A DNA stretch of 64,000 nucleotides from Paenibacillus sp. FSL H7-0357 (GTDB taxonomy: Bacteria; Bacillota; Bacilli; Paenibacillales; Paenibacillaceae), in NCBI RefSeq assembly GCF_000758525.1, contig NZ_CP009241.1:372001-436000 (forward strand), read 5' to 3'. The notes beneath the pieces were generated by a model. It was not told the origin of the DNA. It made no database searches and was given only the letters and a program-made list of their open reading frames with translations. The translations under genes and the position numbers were made by a program. Shown piece by piece: positions 49,573 through 59,527 of the stretch; the first letter of the stretch is position 1, and the number at the start of each line of letters is the position of its first letter.

Positions 49573-52026
49573 GTGGAGAAGACGACAGAATCCGGCCTGC
49601 AGCAGACAACGCTGCAGATTACCGGCATGACTTGCTCGGCTTGCGCGGCCCGGATCGAGAAGGGGCTGTCCCGGATGGAGGGGGTATCGCGGGCCAACGT
49701 TAACCTGGCACTGGAGCAAGCAACAGTGGGCTTTGATCCAGCGGTAGCGGGATTGCCGCAAATTGAAGAGAAGATCCGCTCGCTGGGATACGATACGCTG
49801 AAGGAGTCGGCAGATTTTGATATTACAGGAATGACCTGTGCCGCTTGCTCGGCAAGGATTGAGAAGGTGCTTGGGCGCATGCCCGGAATCGCGGCGGTCA
49901 ATGTGAATCTGGCCCTGGAGACGGCGCATGTGGAATATACACCCGGAAACATCAGCACGGCTGAGATCATTGAGAAAGTAAGCAGCATCGGATATAAGGC
50001 TGCGCTGAAACAGGACCGCAAGGACACGGCCGATCAGCGCAGCCAGGAAATTGTGCGCAAGCGGAATAAATGGATCATTTCCGCAGTTCTGTCTTTTCCC
50101 CTGCTCTGGGCGATGGCGGCGCATTTCTCCTTCACTTCATGGATTCCGGCACCGGATATACTGATGAACCCCTGGTTCCAGCTTGTACTGGCGACCCCTG
50201 TGCAGTTCATTATCGGCTGGCAGTTCTATGTCAGCGCCTATAAGGCGCTGAAGAACGGCAGTGCCAATATGGATGTGCTGGTTGTTCTGGGCACCTCGGC
50301 TGCTTATTTCTATAGTCTGTACCTGACGATAGATTCCTTGTCGATGGCAGGCATGAGCCATTCGGTGGAATTATATTACGAGACCAGCGCGATTCTGATT
50401 ACGCTGATTCTAGTCGGCAAATGGTTCGAAGCACTGGCCAAGGGCCGTTCCTCCGACGCCATTAAAAGCCTGATGGGCCTTCAGGCTAAGACGGCGCTGG
50501 TCATCCGTGACGGTGTTGAGCTCAGTATTTCTGTGGAAGAGGTCATTCCGGGAGATATTGTGCTGGTTAAGCCGGGAACGAAGGTGCCGGTAGACGGCGA
50601 GGTCGTTGAAGGGCTGTCATCTGTGGATGAATCCATGCTGACAGGCGAGAGCATTCCGGTGGAGAAGAAGCCGGGAGATACTGTCATTGGGGCAACACTG
50701 AACAAGAACGGAATGCTGAAGATTAAGGCACTCAAAGTTGGCCGTGACACCGCCTTGGCGCAAATCATCAGAGTAGTGGAGGAAGCGCAAGGCTCCAAGG
50801 CTCCGATTCAGCGGATTGCCGATGTGATTTCCGGCATCTTTGTGCCGATAGTGGTCGTAATTGCAGCTGTAACCTTTGGAGTCTGGTATATCTGGGGAGC
50901 GCCGGGCCAGTTCGCCGATGCACTGGAGAAAGCCATCGCTGTACTGGTCATCGCCTGTCCTTGTGCACTGGGTCTGGCTACACCAACCTCCATTATGGCC
51001 GGATCGGGACGCGCGGCTGAATTCGGGATTCTGTTCAAGGGCGGCGAACATCTTGAAGCCGCACAGGGGATCAAGACCGTTGTACTGGATAAGACGGGAA
51101 CTGTAACCAGCGGCAAGCCGGTGCTGACGGATATTATAACGACAACGGGAATCGCCGCACATGGCAGAGTACTGGCCGAGAACCGGCTGCTGTCCGTTAC
51201 GGCGGCTGCCGAGAAGCTGTCGGAGCATCCGCTGGCGGATGCCATCGTGGCTGGTGCTGCGGAAAGAAGCCTGGACCTGCCGGGTGCCGAGCAGTTTGAG
51301 GCGGTGCCGGGACGCGGCATTTCTGCGGTGGTTGACGGCCAGAGCATCCGCGTGGGAACACGGCGGATGATGGAAGAAAGCGGTGCAGACACCGGTCCGT
51401 GGACCGGGCTGATGCAGAAGCTGGAGCAGGAAGGCAAGACGGCGATGCTGGTATCCGTGGACGGGGCCATTGCCGGGATTGTCGCGGTTGCCGATACCAT
51501 CAAGGATACTTCGCGGGCTGCCGTAGCCAAGCTGCATGATATGGGCATTGAAGTGGTCATGATTACGGGAGACAACAAGCTGACAGCCGAGGCCATTGCC
51601 GGGCAGGCCGGCATCCGTACGGTGCTGGCCGAGGTGCTGCCGGAGGGGAAGGCTGCCGAGATCCGCAGGCTGCAGAGCGGGGGAACCAAGGTGGCGATGG
51701 TCGGGGACGGCATCAATGATGCCCCTGCCCTGGCCACTGCCGATACCGGTATGGCTATTGGTACCGGCACCGACGTAGCGATGGAAGCAGCGGATATTAC
51801 CCTCATGCGGGGCGATCTGATGAGCATTCCGGATGCGATCCTGATGAGCCGCAAAACCATGACCAATATTAAGCAGAATTTGTTCTGGGCGCTTGCTTAC
51901 AATACCATTGGGATACCGATTGCTGCGCTGGGCTTTCTGGCGCCATGGCTTGCCGGTGCGGCAATGGCCTTCAGCTCTGTATCGGTCGTACTGAATGCGC
52001 TGCGGCTGCAGCGGGTCAAGCTGTAA
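49573..52026 (+). CDS. copA: Copper-translocating P1B-type ATPase
   Basis: 817 residues from GTG 49573. Two N-terminal metal-binding domains carry CxxC at 21-24 and 89-92. Membrane helices follow, then the A-domain (TGES near residue 357), the ion-channel CPC at 462-464, phosphorylation Asp 506 (DKTGTVT), and the hinge [10 protein letters not shown]. It exports Cu(I) from the cytoplasm, using ATP and receiving copper from CopZ. Confidence 0.97.
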   Translation: MEKTTESGLQQTTLQITGMTCSACAARIEKGLSRMEGVSRANVNLALEQATVGFDPAVAGLPQIEEKIRSLGYDTLKESADFDITGMTCAACSARIEKVLGRMPGIAAVNVNLALETAHVEYTPGNISTAEIIEKVSSIGYKAALKQDRKDTADQRSQEIVRKRNKWIISAVLSFPLLWAMAAHFSFTSWIPAPDILMNPWFQLVLATPVQFIIGWQFYVSAYKALKNGSANMDVLVVLGTSAAYFYSLYLTIDSLSMAGMSHSVELYYETSAILITLILVGKWFEALAKGRSSDAIKSLMGLQAKTALVIRDGVELSISVEEVIPGDIVLVKPGTKVPVDGEVVEGLSSVDESMLTGESIPVEKKPGDTVIGATLNKNGMLKIKALKVGRDTALAQIIRVVEEAQGSKAPIQRIADVISGIFVPIVVVIAAVTFGVWYIWGAPGQFADALEKAIAVLVIACPCALGLATPTSIMAGSGRAAEFGILFKGGEHLEAAQGIKTVVLDKTGTVTSGKPVLTDIITTTGIAAHGRVLAENRLLSVTAAAEKLSEHPLADAIVAGAAERSLDLPGAEQFEAVPGRGISAVVDGQSIRVGTRRMMEESGADTGPWTGLMQKLEQEGKTAMLVSVDGAIAGIVAVADTIKDTSRAAVAKLHDMGIEVVMITGDNKLTAEAIAGQAGIRTVLAEVLPEGKAAEIRRLQSGGTKVAMVGDGINDAPALATADTGMAIGTGTDVAMEAADITLMRGDLMSIPDAILMSRKTMTNIKQNLFWALAYNTIGIPIAALGFLAPWLAGAAMAFSSVSVVLNALRLQRVKL

Positions 52027-52080
52027 ATCTCATAATTTTCTCCACAAAGGGAATGCTCCATTATTGGAGCAGAACGGATA

Positions 52081-52111
52081 AAAAAGCCGCCGGGCATTAA
52101 GCCCCGGCGGC
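52081..52111 (-). terminator. Terminator overlapping the EamA gene end
   Basis: GCCGCCGGGGC and GCCCGGCGGC arms with a 5-base loop that contains the stop codon, followed by five T on the minus strand. It may also end the copA transcript. Confidence 0.85.
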
Positions 52112-53017
52112 TTTCTTGCGTCCCAGACGGTTGGTGCCAATAACCCCTGCAATAATCAGGAACGATCCGATCCAGTGATACACAGTGATGTTTTCCCCGA
52201 GAAACACTGCCCCGGCCACAATGGAGACGATGGTCGAGAGATTGGTGAACACACTCGTAAGGGAAGCTTCGATTTTGGACAAAATATAGGTTGATGTTAG
52301 GGTGGTGACGAGCGACGCTATAATACCCAAGTAAAGGGTAGACAAGATAAAGGTGCTGCTGCCGAGCGGTTTGAAGAAATCGCCAAGCGTGCCGCTGGAC
52401 ACATGTCCGGTAAGCGAAATGATCAGGAATGTGGCGAAGCCAATTCCCATCATTAAATAGCTGAGTTCAGCGGGGCTGAAATGCTTGGAGAGTGACCGGG
52501 CCAGTACGCTGTATCCGGCAAAAGCCAGACAGGTCAGGAATAACAACACAATCCCGGTCATGTTGGACAGATTAATACTGCTCCCTTTCATGACAAAGAT
52601 GAACACAACGCCGAATACGGACAGGAAGATACACAGCTTCTGCAGAAGCGTCGTGCGCTCTTTCAAGAATATAGAGGCGATGATCATCGTCACAACCGGG
52701 GTGAAAGAATAGAGAATTCCTCCCTCGGCAGAGGTGGCATGCTGGAGTCCGAATACCTGGAGGGTGAAGAATCCGAGCGGGTACATGGCTGCCAGCAGCA
52801 GCGCTTTACCAATTGGCTTGCCGCTGTAGGATATTTTGACCCAGCCGAAGGCGACCGGGATCGACATCACTATAAATGAAGCCGCGAAGCGGTAGGTCAA
52901 TGTATCGAGCGGTCCGGCATGACCGAGCGCTACTTTGGTGAATAAGAATGAGAATCCGATAATAACTGCGTTAAGCACGGCAAATATATAAGCCAGCTTA
53001 AGTCCTTTTTGCGGCAT
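52097..53017 (-). CDS. EamA/DMT-family transporter
   Basis: 306 residues with ten hydrophobic segments in two EamA halves (about 8-140 and 155-300). The conserved AVIIGFSFLFTKVAL opening and the ending VFLGENITVYHWIGSFLIIAGV are typical of RhaT/YdcZ-like drug and metabolite exporters. The substrate is unknown. The gene is divergent from a MocR-type regulator, a pairing often seen for amino acid or vitamin exporters. AAAAGGAGATG precedes ATG 53017. Confidence 0.9.
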   Translation of the reverse strand: MPQKGLKLAYIFAVLNAVIIGFSFLFTKVALGHAGPLDTLTYRFAASFIVMSIPVAFGWVKISYSGKPIGKALLLAAMYPLGFFTLQVFGLQHATSAEGGILYSFTPVVTMIIASIFLKERTTLLQKLCIFLSVFGVVFIFVMKGSSINLSNMTGIVLLFLTCLAFAGYSVLARSLSKHFSPAELSYLMMGIGFATFLIISLTGHVSSGTLGDFFKPLGSSTFILSTLYLGIIASLVTTLTSTYILSKIEASLTSVFTNLSTIVSIVAGAVFLGENITVYHWIGSFLIIAGVIGTNRLGRKKAAGA

Positions 53018-53121
53018 AGTAGCATCTCCTTTTCGTTAACAGGACAGGATCGTCTAAACGTCTTATCTGTTACTTTAAAATTAAAGGGAAATGCCTGCCC
53101 GAACAATACTATTTTTCCATG

Positions 53122-53156
53122 ACTGTACCGATACAGTTCGTTGATTGCTATATAAT
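53122..53156 (+). promoter_or_regulatory. Operator candidate and promoter of the MocR-type gene
   Basis: ACTGTACCGATACAGT (53122-53137) is an inverted repeat with six-base arms and a 4-base centre, placed over the -35 position of a promoter whose -10 is TATAAT 53151-53156. It is a plausible self-regulation site for the downstream regulator. Confidence 0.55.
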
Positions 53157-53222
53157 GAATAGAGACGAATAGTGGTAACATGAACTTACAGTTAGTGTAG
53201 AAGGCCATTCAGGAGGCGCATC

Positions 53223-54566
53223 ATGAAAAAGTATCTTTCGGTCTTGTCCGACATGGAAAACCGGATCAGAGAGGGGCAATACAGCCCGGGGCAAAAACTG
53301 CCCTCTGTGCGTAGCAGCGCAGAATTCTACGGCTGCAGCATCAGCACTATTCTGCGGGCATACGGGGAGCTGGAAAGACAACACGCGATTTATTCTATTC
53401 CGCAGAGCGGATACTACATGGTTGAAAGGTCTGAAGATGCGGGGCCTGCCAGGGGCAGTGAGACGATTGATTTTGCTTCGGCCTCGCCCGATCTGAATGT
53501 GTTTCCGTATTTGGATTTTCAGCATTGTCTCAATAAAGCGATTGACAGGCACAAATACCACTTGTTCACCTATGGAGATGCGCTGGGACTGGGTACGCTG
53601 CGCCAGACTCTTGTGCCCCATCTGGCCGAATATCAGGTCTTTGCCAAGGTGGGGCAGATCATCATCACTTCGGGAACCCAGCAGGCGCTGGAGGTGCTGG
53701 CCAAGATGCCATTTCCGAATGGCGGGACAGAAATCCTTGTTGAACAGCCCGGATATGATCTGTACCTGCGTTATTTGGAGGCGGAGGGGATGCCGGTGAG
53801 CGGGATTGCCCGTTCGGCAGCCGGCATTGATCTGCGGGAGCTGGAGGAGAGGTTCAGCGGCGGGGGAATCAAATTCTTTTATACCATGCCCAGATATCAT
53901 AATCCGCTCGGAACCTCTTTCAGTACGGAGGAACGGAAAGCCATTGCCCGGTTGGCCGGCAAATACGATGTATACATCGTTGAGGATGATTATATGGCAG
54001 ACCTGGGTGCAGAACGGCGCTTTGATCCTATTTATGCGTATGACCAGACTTCACATGTTATTTATTTGAAAAGCTATTCCAAAATCATTTTTCCGGGTCT
54101 CCGGCTGGGTGCGGCTGTTGTACCGGAAACCCTGTTTAAGACATTCTGCGCGTATAAAGGATACACGGACAATTCGTTATTGTCCCAAGCAGCCCTTGAG
54201 GTGTATATCAGGAATGGCATGTATGAGCATCACAAACACAAAATAAAGGCTCTGTATGCTGAAAGAATCAGCGCAATGTACGAGGCACTCCAGCGGCACA
54301 ATACGGAAGGTCTGATTGAAGTGTCTTCGGACAGCTCCGGGATCTACATGCAGTATAAGCTGCCGGAGACAGTGAATTTGGATCGTGTGGTCAAGCGGCT
54401 CGCGCAGAGAAAGATCAGCGTCGTATCAGGCAAGGGATTCTATATGACCGGTTACGGGAACCGGGAGAAGTTTATGCGGATCAGCATTTCACGCGCCCGG
54501 CTGGACCAGATCGACGAAGGCGTCAAGGCCATTGTCCAGGAAGTGAAGCGCGGGGGCGGATGGTAA
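53223..54566 (+). CDS. MocR/GntR-type transcriptional regulator with aminotransferase domain
   Basis: 447 residues. The GntR winged helix is at about 1-70 (GQYSPGQKLPSVRSSAEFYG). An aminotransferase fold of type I follows, with the pyridoxal-phosphate lysine in YLKSYSKIIFPGLRLG near residue 282, and conserved YTMPRYHNPLG and EDDYMADL before it. These regulators sense PLP or amino acids rather than catalyse. It is divergent from the EamA transporter and probably activates it. GGAGGCGCATC precedes ATG 53223. Confidence 0.93.
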   Translation: MKKYLSVLSDMENRIREGQYSPGQKLPSVRSSAEFYGCSISTILRAYGELERQHAIYSIPQSGYYMVERSEDAGPARGSETIDFASASPDLNVFPYLDFQHCLNKAIDRHKYHLFTYGDALGLGTLRQTLVPHLAEYQVFAKVGQIIITSGTQQALEVLAKMPFPNGGTEILVEQPGYDLYLRYLEAEGMPVSGIARSAAGIDLRELEERFSGGGIKFFYTMPRYHNPLGTSFSTEERKAIARLAGKYDVYIVEDDYMADLGAERRFDPIYAYDQTSHVIYLKSYSKIIFPGLRLGAAVVPETLFKTFCAYKGYTDNSLLSQAALEVYIRNGMYEHHKHKIKALYAERISAMYEALQRHNTEGLIEVSSDSSGIYMQYKLPETVNLDRVVKRLAQRKISVVSGKGFYMTGYGNREKFMRISISRARLDQIDEGVKAIVQEVKRGGGW

Positions 54567-54674
54567 GAGTGAGGCCTGTATTCATTTGTTTATGTACTGA
54601 TTTGTGTTCATAATATACTTGAAGTCCAGAAAAGAACGAAGTGCTAATAAGGAGAAAAGAGAGGCGAACAGATC

Positions 54675-55424
54675 ATGAAGCCGAATAACGAAACCCTTGA
54701 ATTATTAAATCAGCATGTCTCCGTCCGCCAGTACCTGGACAAGCCGGTAAGTGAAGAACAGCTTGCTGCCATCATCGGCGCAGGCCAGATGGCTTCGACC
54801 TCCAGCAATGTCCAGGCCTATAGTGTCATTGCAGTCACTGAGCCCGGGCTTAAAGCACAGCTTGCCGCCCTCTCGGGCAATCAGGCTTATATCGAGCAGT
54901 GTCCGGTCTTTCTGGTCTGGTGTGCCGATCTGTACCGGCTGCATGAAACAACGGCAACCTATTTGCAATCAGCCGAATCCTTCGATTCCACTGAGAATTT
55001 CATTGTTGCCACCGTTGACGCAGCGCTTGCGGCGCAGAACGCTGCCATTGCTGCAGAATCGCTAGGCATGGGCATCGTCTACATCGGCGGAGTCCGCAAC
55101 AATATCGCCGAGTTGTCGGAGCTGCTGAATCTGCCTGAACGGGTCTATCCGGTATTCGGCATGTGTCTCGGGTATCCTGCCGGGGCCTCCGGACTTCGTC
55201 CGCGTCTTCCGCTGGAAGCTGTACTGCACCGGAACGGCTATGACAAGGCCAAAACTGCCGGGCAGGTTGCAGCTTATGACGAAGTGTCGAGTGCCTATAT
55301 GCGCGAGCGGACGGGCGGACAGAGTGATGCACCCTGGTCGGCTATGATGGCTAAACGTTTTGCGGAGCCGGCCCGCATGCATATGAAGGAATTTCTGCAG
55401 AAAAAGGGATTTATGCAAAAATAG
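54675..55424 (+). CDS. NADPH-dependent nitro/flavin reductase, NfsA/Frp type
   Basis: 249 residues. The family opening LLNQHVSVRQYLDKPVSEEQ and the FMN-binding stretches (ASTSSNVQAYSVIAV, AAESLGMGIVYIGGVRN, FGMCLGYP) are present. The C-terminal region has the basic GLRPRLPLEAVLH that contacts NADPH in this group. It reduces nitroaromatics, quinones or free flavins in the cytoplasm. GGAGAAAAGAGAGG precedes ATG 54675. It is monocistronic with a terminator. Confidence 0.93.
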   Translation: MKPNNETLELLNQHVSVRQYLDKPVSEEQLAAIIGAGQMASTSSNVQAYSVIAVTEPGLKAQLAALSGNQAYIEQCPVFLVWCADLYRLHETTATYLQSAESFDSTENFIVATVDAALAAQNAAIAAESLGMGIVYIGGVRNNIAELSELLNLPERVYPVFGMCLGYPAGASGLRPRLPLEAVLHRNGYDKAKTAGQVAAYDEVSSAYMRERTGGQSDAPWSAMMAKRFAEPARMHMKEFLQKKGFMQK

Positions 55425-55450
55425 CATGGTTATAAGCTTCTTGAAGCGAT

Positions 55451-55499
55451 GCAAAGAGCCTCATGCCAAATGCTTGCCGTTTGGTGCGGGGCTCTTTGC
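55451..55499 (+). terminator. Terminator after the nitroreductase gene
   Basis: GCAAAGAGCC and GGCTCTTTGC arms with an additional inner GCCAAA/TTTGGT pairing. There is only a weak T tail. Confidence 0.75.
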
Positions 55500-55624
55500 T
55501 ATGCGTTTATGAGCAAGGTGACAGTTGTCATCTCAAAGGAATGACAGTCCATACTGATCTCATTTCCCCGTTTTTTATACCATAGAAATATAGATCAGGG
55601 CTTAAGATACGGAGGGGAACGGAC

Positions 55625-56548
55625 ATGGACGGTATAGACAACGTGATCGAAATGGATGGGGTAAGTAAAATATTTCACGGAAAAAAAGCGGTGGACGGCA
55701 TTAGCTTCAAGATTGGCAGGGGTTCGGTTACTGCGATTCTGGGGCCTAACGGGGCGGGGAAAACGACCGTGTTATCCATGCTGCTTGGACTGAAGGAGCA
55801 GACGGAAGGCAGCATAAAGGTGTTCGGGCTTCCGCCCGGGAGCCGGTTGGTCCGGGAAAAAACGGGGGCCATGCTGCAGGAAGTAAGCGTAATGGACCGG
55901 CTGAAGGTCCGGGAGATCATCGCTCTGATCCGCAGCTATTACCCGCAGCCAATGGCTATGGAGGTTCTGCTGCAGGCGACGGGCCTTGCCAAGGCCGATC
56001 TGCAGCGGTATGCCGAGAAGCTCTCCGGCGGCCAGCGGCGCAGCCTGAATTTCGCGCTGGCCCTGGCGGGCAACCCGGATCTGCTGTTCTTTGACGAGCC
56101 GACAGTCGGGATGGATATTACAGCGCGGCGGCATTTCTGGGACAGGGTGCGCGGACTGGCCGCTGAAGGAAAGACGATCCTCTTTACGACCCACTATCTG
56201 CAGGAGGCCGAGGATATTGCCGACCGGATTCTGCTGTTCAGCCGCGGCGCTCTGGTGGCGGACGGCAGCCCGGATGAGATTAAGGGGAGAATTGTGCGGC
56301 AATCGCTGTCCTTTCTGGCTGCAGGCGATCCTGAAGAGCTGCGCGGACGGCTGCGGCAATTGGCGGCGGTCGAGGAAATGTACGATAAAGACGGCCGGAT
56401 TGTGGTCACGACAGAGAATACGGACGAGGCGCTCCGTGCTATTTTTACCGGCGGGCTTGAAGTGAAGGATGTACGCATCGATCAGGGCCGGCTGGATGAG
56501 GCCTTTGAGCAATTGACAATTCAACCGGAGGAGGGCGTCAAGCCATGA
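55625..56548 (+). CDS. ABC-2 type exporter ATP-binding protein
   Basis: 307 residues. Walker A (GPNGAGKTT), signature (LSGGQRRSL) and Walker B (LLFFDEPTVGMD) are intact, and a C-terminal extension of about 80 residues is typical of drug/bacitracin exporter ATPases. It powers the permease encoded four bases inside its end. The operon continues with a two-component system, so the pump probably handles an antibiotic or lipid stress. GGAGGGGAACGGAC precedes ATG 55625. Confidence 0.93.
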   Translation: MDGIDNVIEMDGVSKIFHGKKAVDGISFKIGRGSVTAILGPNGAGKTTVLSMLLGLKEQTEGSIKVFGLPPGSRLVREKTGAMLQEVSVMDRLKVREIIALIRSYYPQPMAMEVLLQATGLAKADLQRYAEKLSGGQRRSLNFALALAGNPDLLFFDEPTVGMDITARRHFWDRVRGLAAEGKTILFTTHYLQEAEDIADRILLFSRGALVADGSPDEIKGRIVRQSLSFLAAGDPEELRGRLRQLAAVEEMYDKDGRIVVTTENTDEALRAIFTGGLEVKDVRIDQGRLDEAFEQLTIQPEEGVKP

Positions 56549-57282
56549 AACTAATTATCAACCAATGCAAGTCCGAGCTGCTGCGGATCTTCCGCAATCC
56601 TTATTATGTGTTCTGGTCGCTGGTTATGCCGATCATGTTCTATTTCATCTTCACTAAAGTGGTGAATACAGGCATGGACGACGCGGCCCTCTGGCAGGCT
56701 CATTATCTGATGTCGATGGCGGCGTTCAGTGTAATGGGGTCAGCGATCATGACGCTTGGCATCCGGCTTGTGCAGGAGCGGACCCAGGGCTGGAACACCT
56801 TTATCCGCATTACTCCGCTGCCGTCCTATGTCTATTTCATCGGCAAAATGTTTGCTCAGATGATCATGCAGCTTTTCTCCGTGGTATGCATATTTGCCGC
56901 CGGTTATTTGATGAACGGGGTGTCCCTGACTGCAGGGCAGTGGCTGTTCAGCGGATTATGGATTGTTGTCGCCTCCCTGCCTTTTCTGGCGCTGGGCACA
57001 CTTGTCGGCTTTATGAAACGGGTAGACACGGCAAGCGGTGTCAGCAATGTGCTCTATATGGGGCTGGCGCTGGCCGGCGGCATGTGGATGCCGCTGGATA
57101 TTCTTCCGGAGCTGATGCAGCGGATCGGCCGCTGGCTGCCTTCTTATAATTATGGAAACGGGGCGTGGGAGATTGTACGGGGCGGCCATCCACAGTGGAG
57201 CGGTGTGCTGATTTTGCTCGGCTATCTGGCAATGTTTATGTTACTATCGCTGTATATTCGAAAAAAACAGGAAGCGGTGTAA
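56545..57282 (+). CDS. ABC-2 type exporter permease
   Basis: 245 residues with six membrane segments in the ABC-2 pattern. ATG 56545 overlaps the ATPase stop by four bases. Conserved stretches include FWSLVMPIMFYFIFTKVVN near residue 22 and LALAGGMWMPLDILPE near residue 175. It forms the channel of an exporter driven by the upstream ATPase. The substrate is unknown. Confidence 0.92.
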   Translation: MKLIINQCKSELLRIFRNPYYVFWSLVMPIMFYFIFTKVVNTGMDDAALWQAHYLMSMAAFSVMGSAIMTLGIRLVQERTQGWNTFIRITPLPSYVYFIGKMFAQMIMQLFSVVCIFAAGYLMNGVSLTAGQWLFSGLWIVVASLPFLALGTLVGFMKRVDTASGVSNVLYMGLALAGGMWMPLDILPELMQRIGRWLPSYNYGNGAWEIVRGGHPQWSGVLILLGYLAMFMLLSLYIRKKQEAV

Positions 57283-57285
57283 TAC

Positions 57286-58437
57286 ATGTTGTCAGGCAGG
57301 AAGTTTCGGTTGTTCCCGCAAAAATACGGTTTTTTCCCTTTTGTATGGATGTTCTATTTGTTGCTTCCGGCCTTTAATCTACAGGAGGAGCGGGGCCTGA
57401 AGCTGATCATTGGAGCAGCTCTGCTGCTGCTCTTCGCCGTGACATACCGCCAGTTATACTGGGCCGGTGACAAAGCCTTTAACTACTGGCTGGGGCTGCA
57501 AATGCTGCTGATTGTGGTGCTGAGCCTATGCTACAACCCGGTTAATTTTTTTATGGGCTTTTTCTCTTCCAACTTTGTCGGCTGGTATGCCGGTAAGAGA
57601 GAGTTCAAGATAGCCTATGTAGTTTTTTGCGGTGTAATTCTGGTACCGCTGGTTATAGCGGCATGGGGGATGAATTTGCATGACCTGCTGTTCTTTTTTC
57701 CTTTTTTAATTATCATGCTGGTCTCTCCGTTCGGGGTAAAATCTCTAGGCCGTAGAAAAATACTGGAGAAACAGCTGGATCAGGCGAATGAAGTCATCGA
57801 GGAGCTGGTCAAACGCGAAGAGCGGATGCGGATCGCCCGGGACCTGCATGATACGATGGGTCATACCCTGTCGCTGATTACGCTGAAAAGCCAGCTTGTC
57901 GAGAGGCTTGTCGCCAAGGACCCGGAGCGCGCGCAGGCCGAAGCCAGGGAGATTCAGCGCACCTCGCGTGCGGCACTGCGCCAGGTTCGCGAGCTGGTCT
58001 CGGAGATGCGGGCAGTTACCGTAGCCGAGGAACTGGCAGAGGCCGGGAAAATGCTGCGGGCTGCAGAGATCGCCCTTGAAGTGCAGGGGGAGGTGTCGCT
58101 GGAGGACGTGCCTGACCTGACACAGAATATCCTCAGCCTCTGCATCAAGGAGGCGGTGACGAATATAGTGAAGCATAGCCAAGCCACCCGTTGCCGAATC
58201 GGAATTGCGCTGACGGAGGGGGCAGTGCGGATCACCGTTGAGGATAACGGAATCGGCCTCACTCCTGATGAAGCAGGACGGGAACGCCGCGACGGCAACG
58301 GAATGAAAGGGATGGCCGAGCGGTTGTCGCTCGTTGACGGTTCAATGACATTATGCTCCAATCCGGGCGGGGGGACAGCATTATCTGTAGTGATTCCAAG
58401 GATTATCAAGGAACATAAGGAGGGGGAATTGGCATGA
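57286..58437 (+). CDS. NarL-type sensor histidine kinase, DesK/LiaS-like
   Basis: 383 residues. Five or six membrane helices are at 15-150. A coiled linker leads to a HisKA_3 domain with the phospho-acceptor His 188 (RIARDLHDTMGHTLS). An ATPase domain follows (NILSLCIKEAVTNIVKHSQA, VEDNGIGL, GNGMKGMAERLS). With almost no extracellular loop it probably senses the membrane itself, like DesK. It lies three bases after the permease gene. Confidence 0.93.
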   Translation: MLSGRKFRLFPQKYGFFPFVWMFYLLLPAFNLQEERGLKLIIGAALLLLFAVTYRQLYWAGDKAFNYWLGLQMLLIVVLSLCYNPVNFFMGFFSSNFVGWYAGKREFKIAYVVFCGVILVPLVIAAWGMNLHDLLFFFPFLIIMLVSPFGVKSLGRRKILEKQLDQANEVIEELVKREERMRIARDLHDTMGHTLSLITLKSQLVERLVAKDPERAQAEAREIQRTSRAALRQVRELVSEMRAVTVAEELAEAGKMLRAAEIALEVQGEVSLEDVPDLTQNILSLCIKEAVTNIVKHSQATRCRIGIALTEGAVRITVEDNGIGLTPDEAGRERRDGNGMKGMAERLSLVDGSMTLCSNPGGGTALSVVIPRIIKEHKEGELA

Positions 58438-59036
58438 TAGGCATTGTAATCGCCGAGGATCAGCGTTTGCTGCGCGGGGCGATGGCCTCGCTGCTTGACC
58501 TGGAGGAGGACATTGAGGTTCTCGGAGAGGCCGGTGACGGGGCGGAGGCGCTTGCGCTGATCGAGCGGCTGGAACCGGACGTGTGTCTTATGGACATCGA
58601 AATGCCGCTGAAGAGCGGGCTGGAGGTTGCGGAGCTGCTGAAAGCCAAAGGCTGCCGGACGAAGATCATTATCCTGACGACCTTTGCCCGGCCGGGCTAT
58701 TTCGAACGGGGCGTGAAGGCCGGGATTCAGGGCTATCTGCTGAAGGACGAGCCGGTCGACAAGCTGGCGGATGCGATCCGGCGCGTCATGGAAGGGCACC
58801 GTGAGGTGTCGCCGGAACTGGTCTTTGGCAGCCTGCGGGAAGAGAATCCGCTATCCTCCCGTGAACGGGAGATTCTGCGGCTGGCCGGAGCAGGGCAGAC
58901 GGCCGGTGAAATTGCCGGGAGTCTGCACCTCTCCTATGGGACAGTACGCAATTACATCTCGGAAATTCTGGGCAAGCTGGAAGTGAAAAGCCGGATCGAA
59001 GCCGTACGGCTGGCTGAGGAGAAGGGCTGGATTTAG
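58434..59036 (+). CDS. NarL/LuxR-family response regulator
   Basis: 200 residues. The receiver domain has Asp 54 as phospho-acceptor (CLMDIEMPLKSG) and a TTFARPGYF switch region. A LuxR-type helix-turn-helix is at about 137-195 (LSSREREILRLAGAGQTAGE). ATG 58434 overlaps the kinase stop. It probably controls the ABC exporter operon it belongs to. Confidence 0.94.
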   Translation: MIGIVIAEDQRLLRGAMASLLDLEEDIEVLGEAGDGAEALALIERLEPDVCLMDIEMPLKSGLEVAELLKAKGCRTKIIILTTFARPGYFERGVKAGIQGYLLKDEPVDKLADAIRRVMEGHREVSPELVFGSLREENPLSSREREILRLAGAGQTAGEIAGSLHLSYGTVRNYISEILGKLEVKSRIEAVRLAEEKGWI

Positions 59037-59458
59037 GCGTTTATTATCTCTTGATATTTCTGAATGCTGCGGTGGGCGTGCTACAGGTGGATTGTTACTG
59101 GTTACGTCCGGATAAATTCTATTAAGGTTGAATGCTTAATGGAGCGGCGGGAAGGGGGCCAGTAGTCTCTTTATGGAGCCTATGTATGCCTATAGCTTAA
59201 AGGGAAATGGTCCCGCTAATTATGCCACCGACAGAATGGTGCGGCAATCAGAGGGATTTACTACCGGTAATTCCTTTGAAAACGGAAAAAGGGCTTAGTA
59301 ATTGAATAATATAGGGAGTAATTCCCTCTAAATCAATAAAAATAGGTTTTATATGAAAATAGCGGGCGTGTTTCCTTTTGTTTGTGTTGCGGAGCCCTGC
59401 GCTGCCTGAATCAGTGTCGCATTCGGGTGTGGTTATCTTGAAATAACTACATATTAAT
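59037..59458. other. Gap without a recognisable gene
   Basis: About 420 bases. A 41-codon frame (59173-59298, start MEPMYAYSLKGNG) has no properly placed ribosome site. Small inverted sequences (for example GGGAGTAATTCCC) are present but no convincing promoter or structured RNA. Confidence 0.5.
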
Positions 59459-59494
59459 AAGACCAGCCGTCCGGTTCATCGGACGGCTGGTCTT
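59459..59494. terminator. Bidirectional terminator
   Basis: A 15-base-pair perfect stem (AAGACCAGCCGTCCG and complement) with a 6-base loop and T-rich flanks follows the thiamine-precursor ABC operon on the minus strand. Confidence 0.9.
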
Positions 59495-59527
59495 TTGCAC
59501 AGGCTGTTAAGCGGATATCGCTTAAGA

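Noticed and set aside
50808..51866. A 352-codon minus-strand frame opposite copA
   Set aside because: It is antisense to an intact P-type ATPase and has low-complexity Ser/Ala composition.
59173..59298. A 41-codon frame starting MEPMYAYSLK
   Set aside because: The purine-rich stretch is about 20 bases too far upstream and there is no other support.
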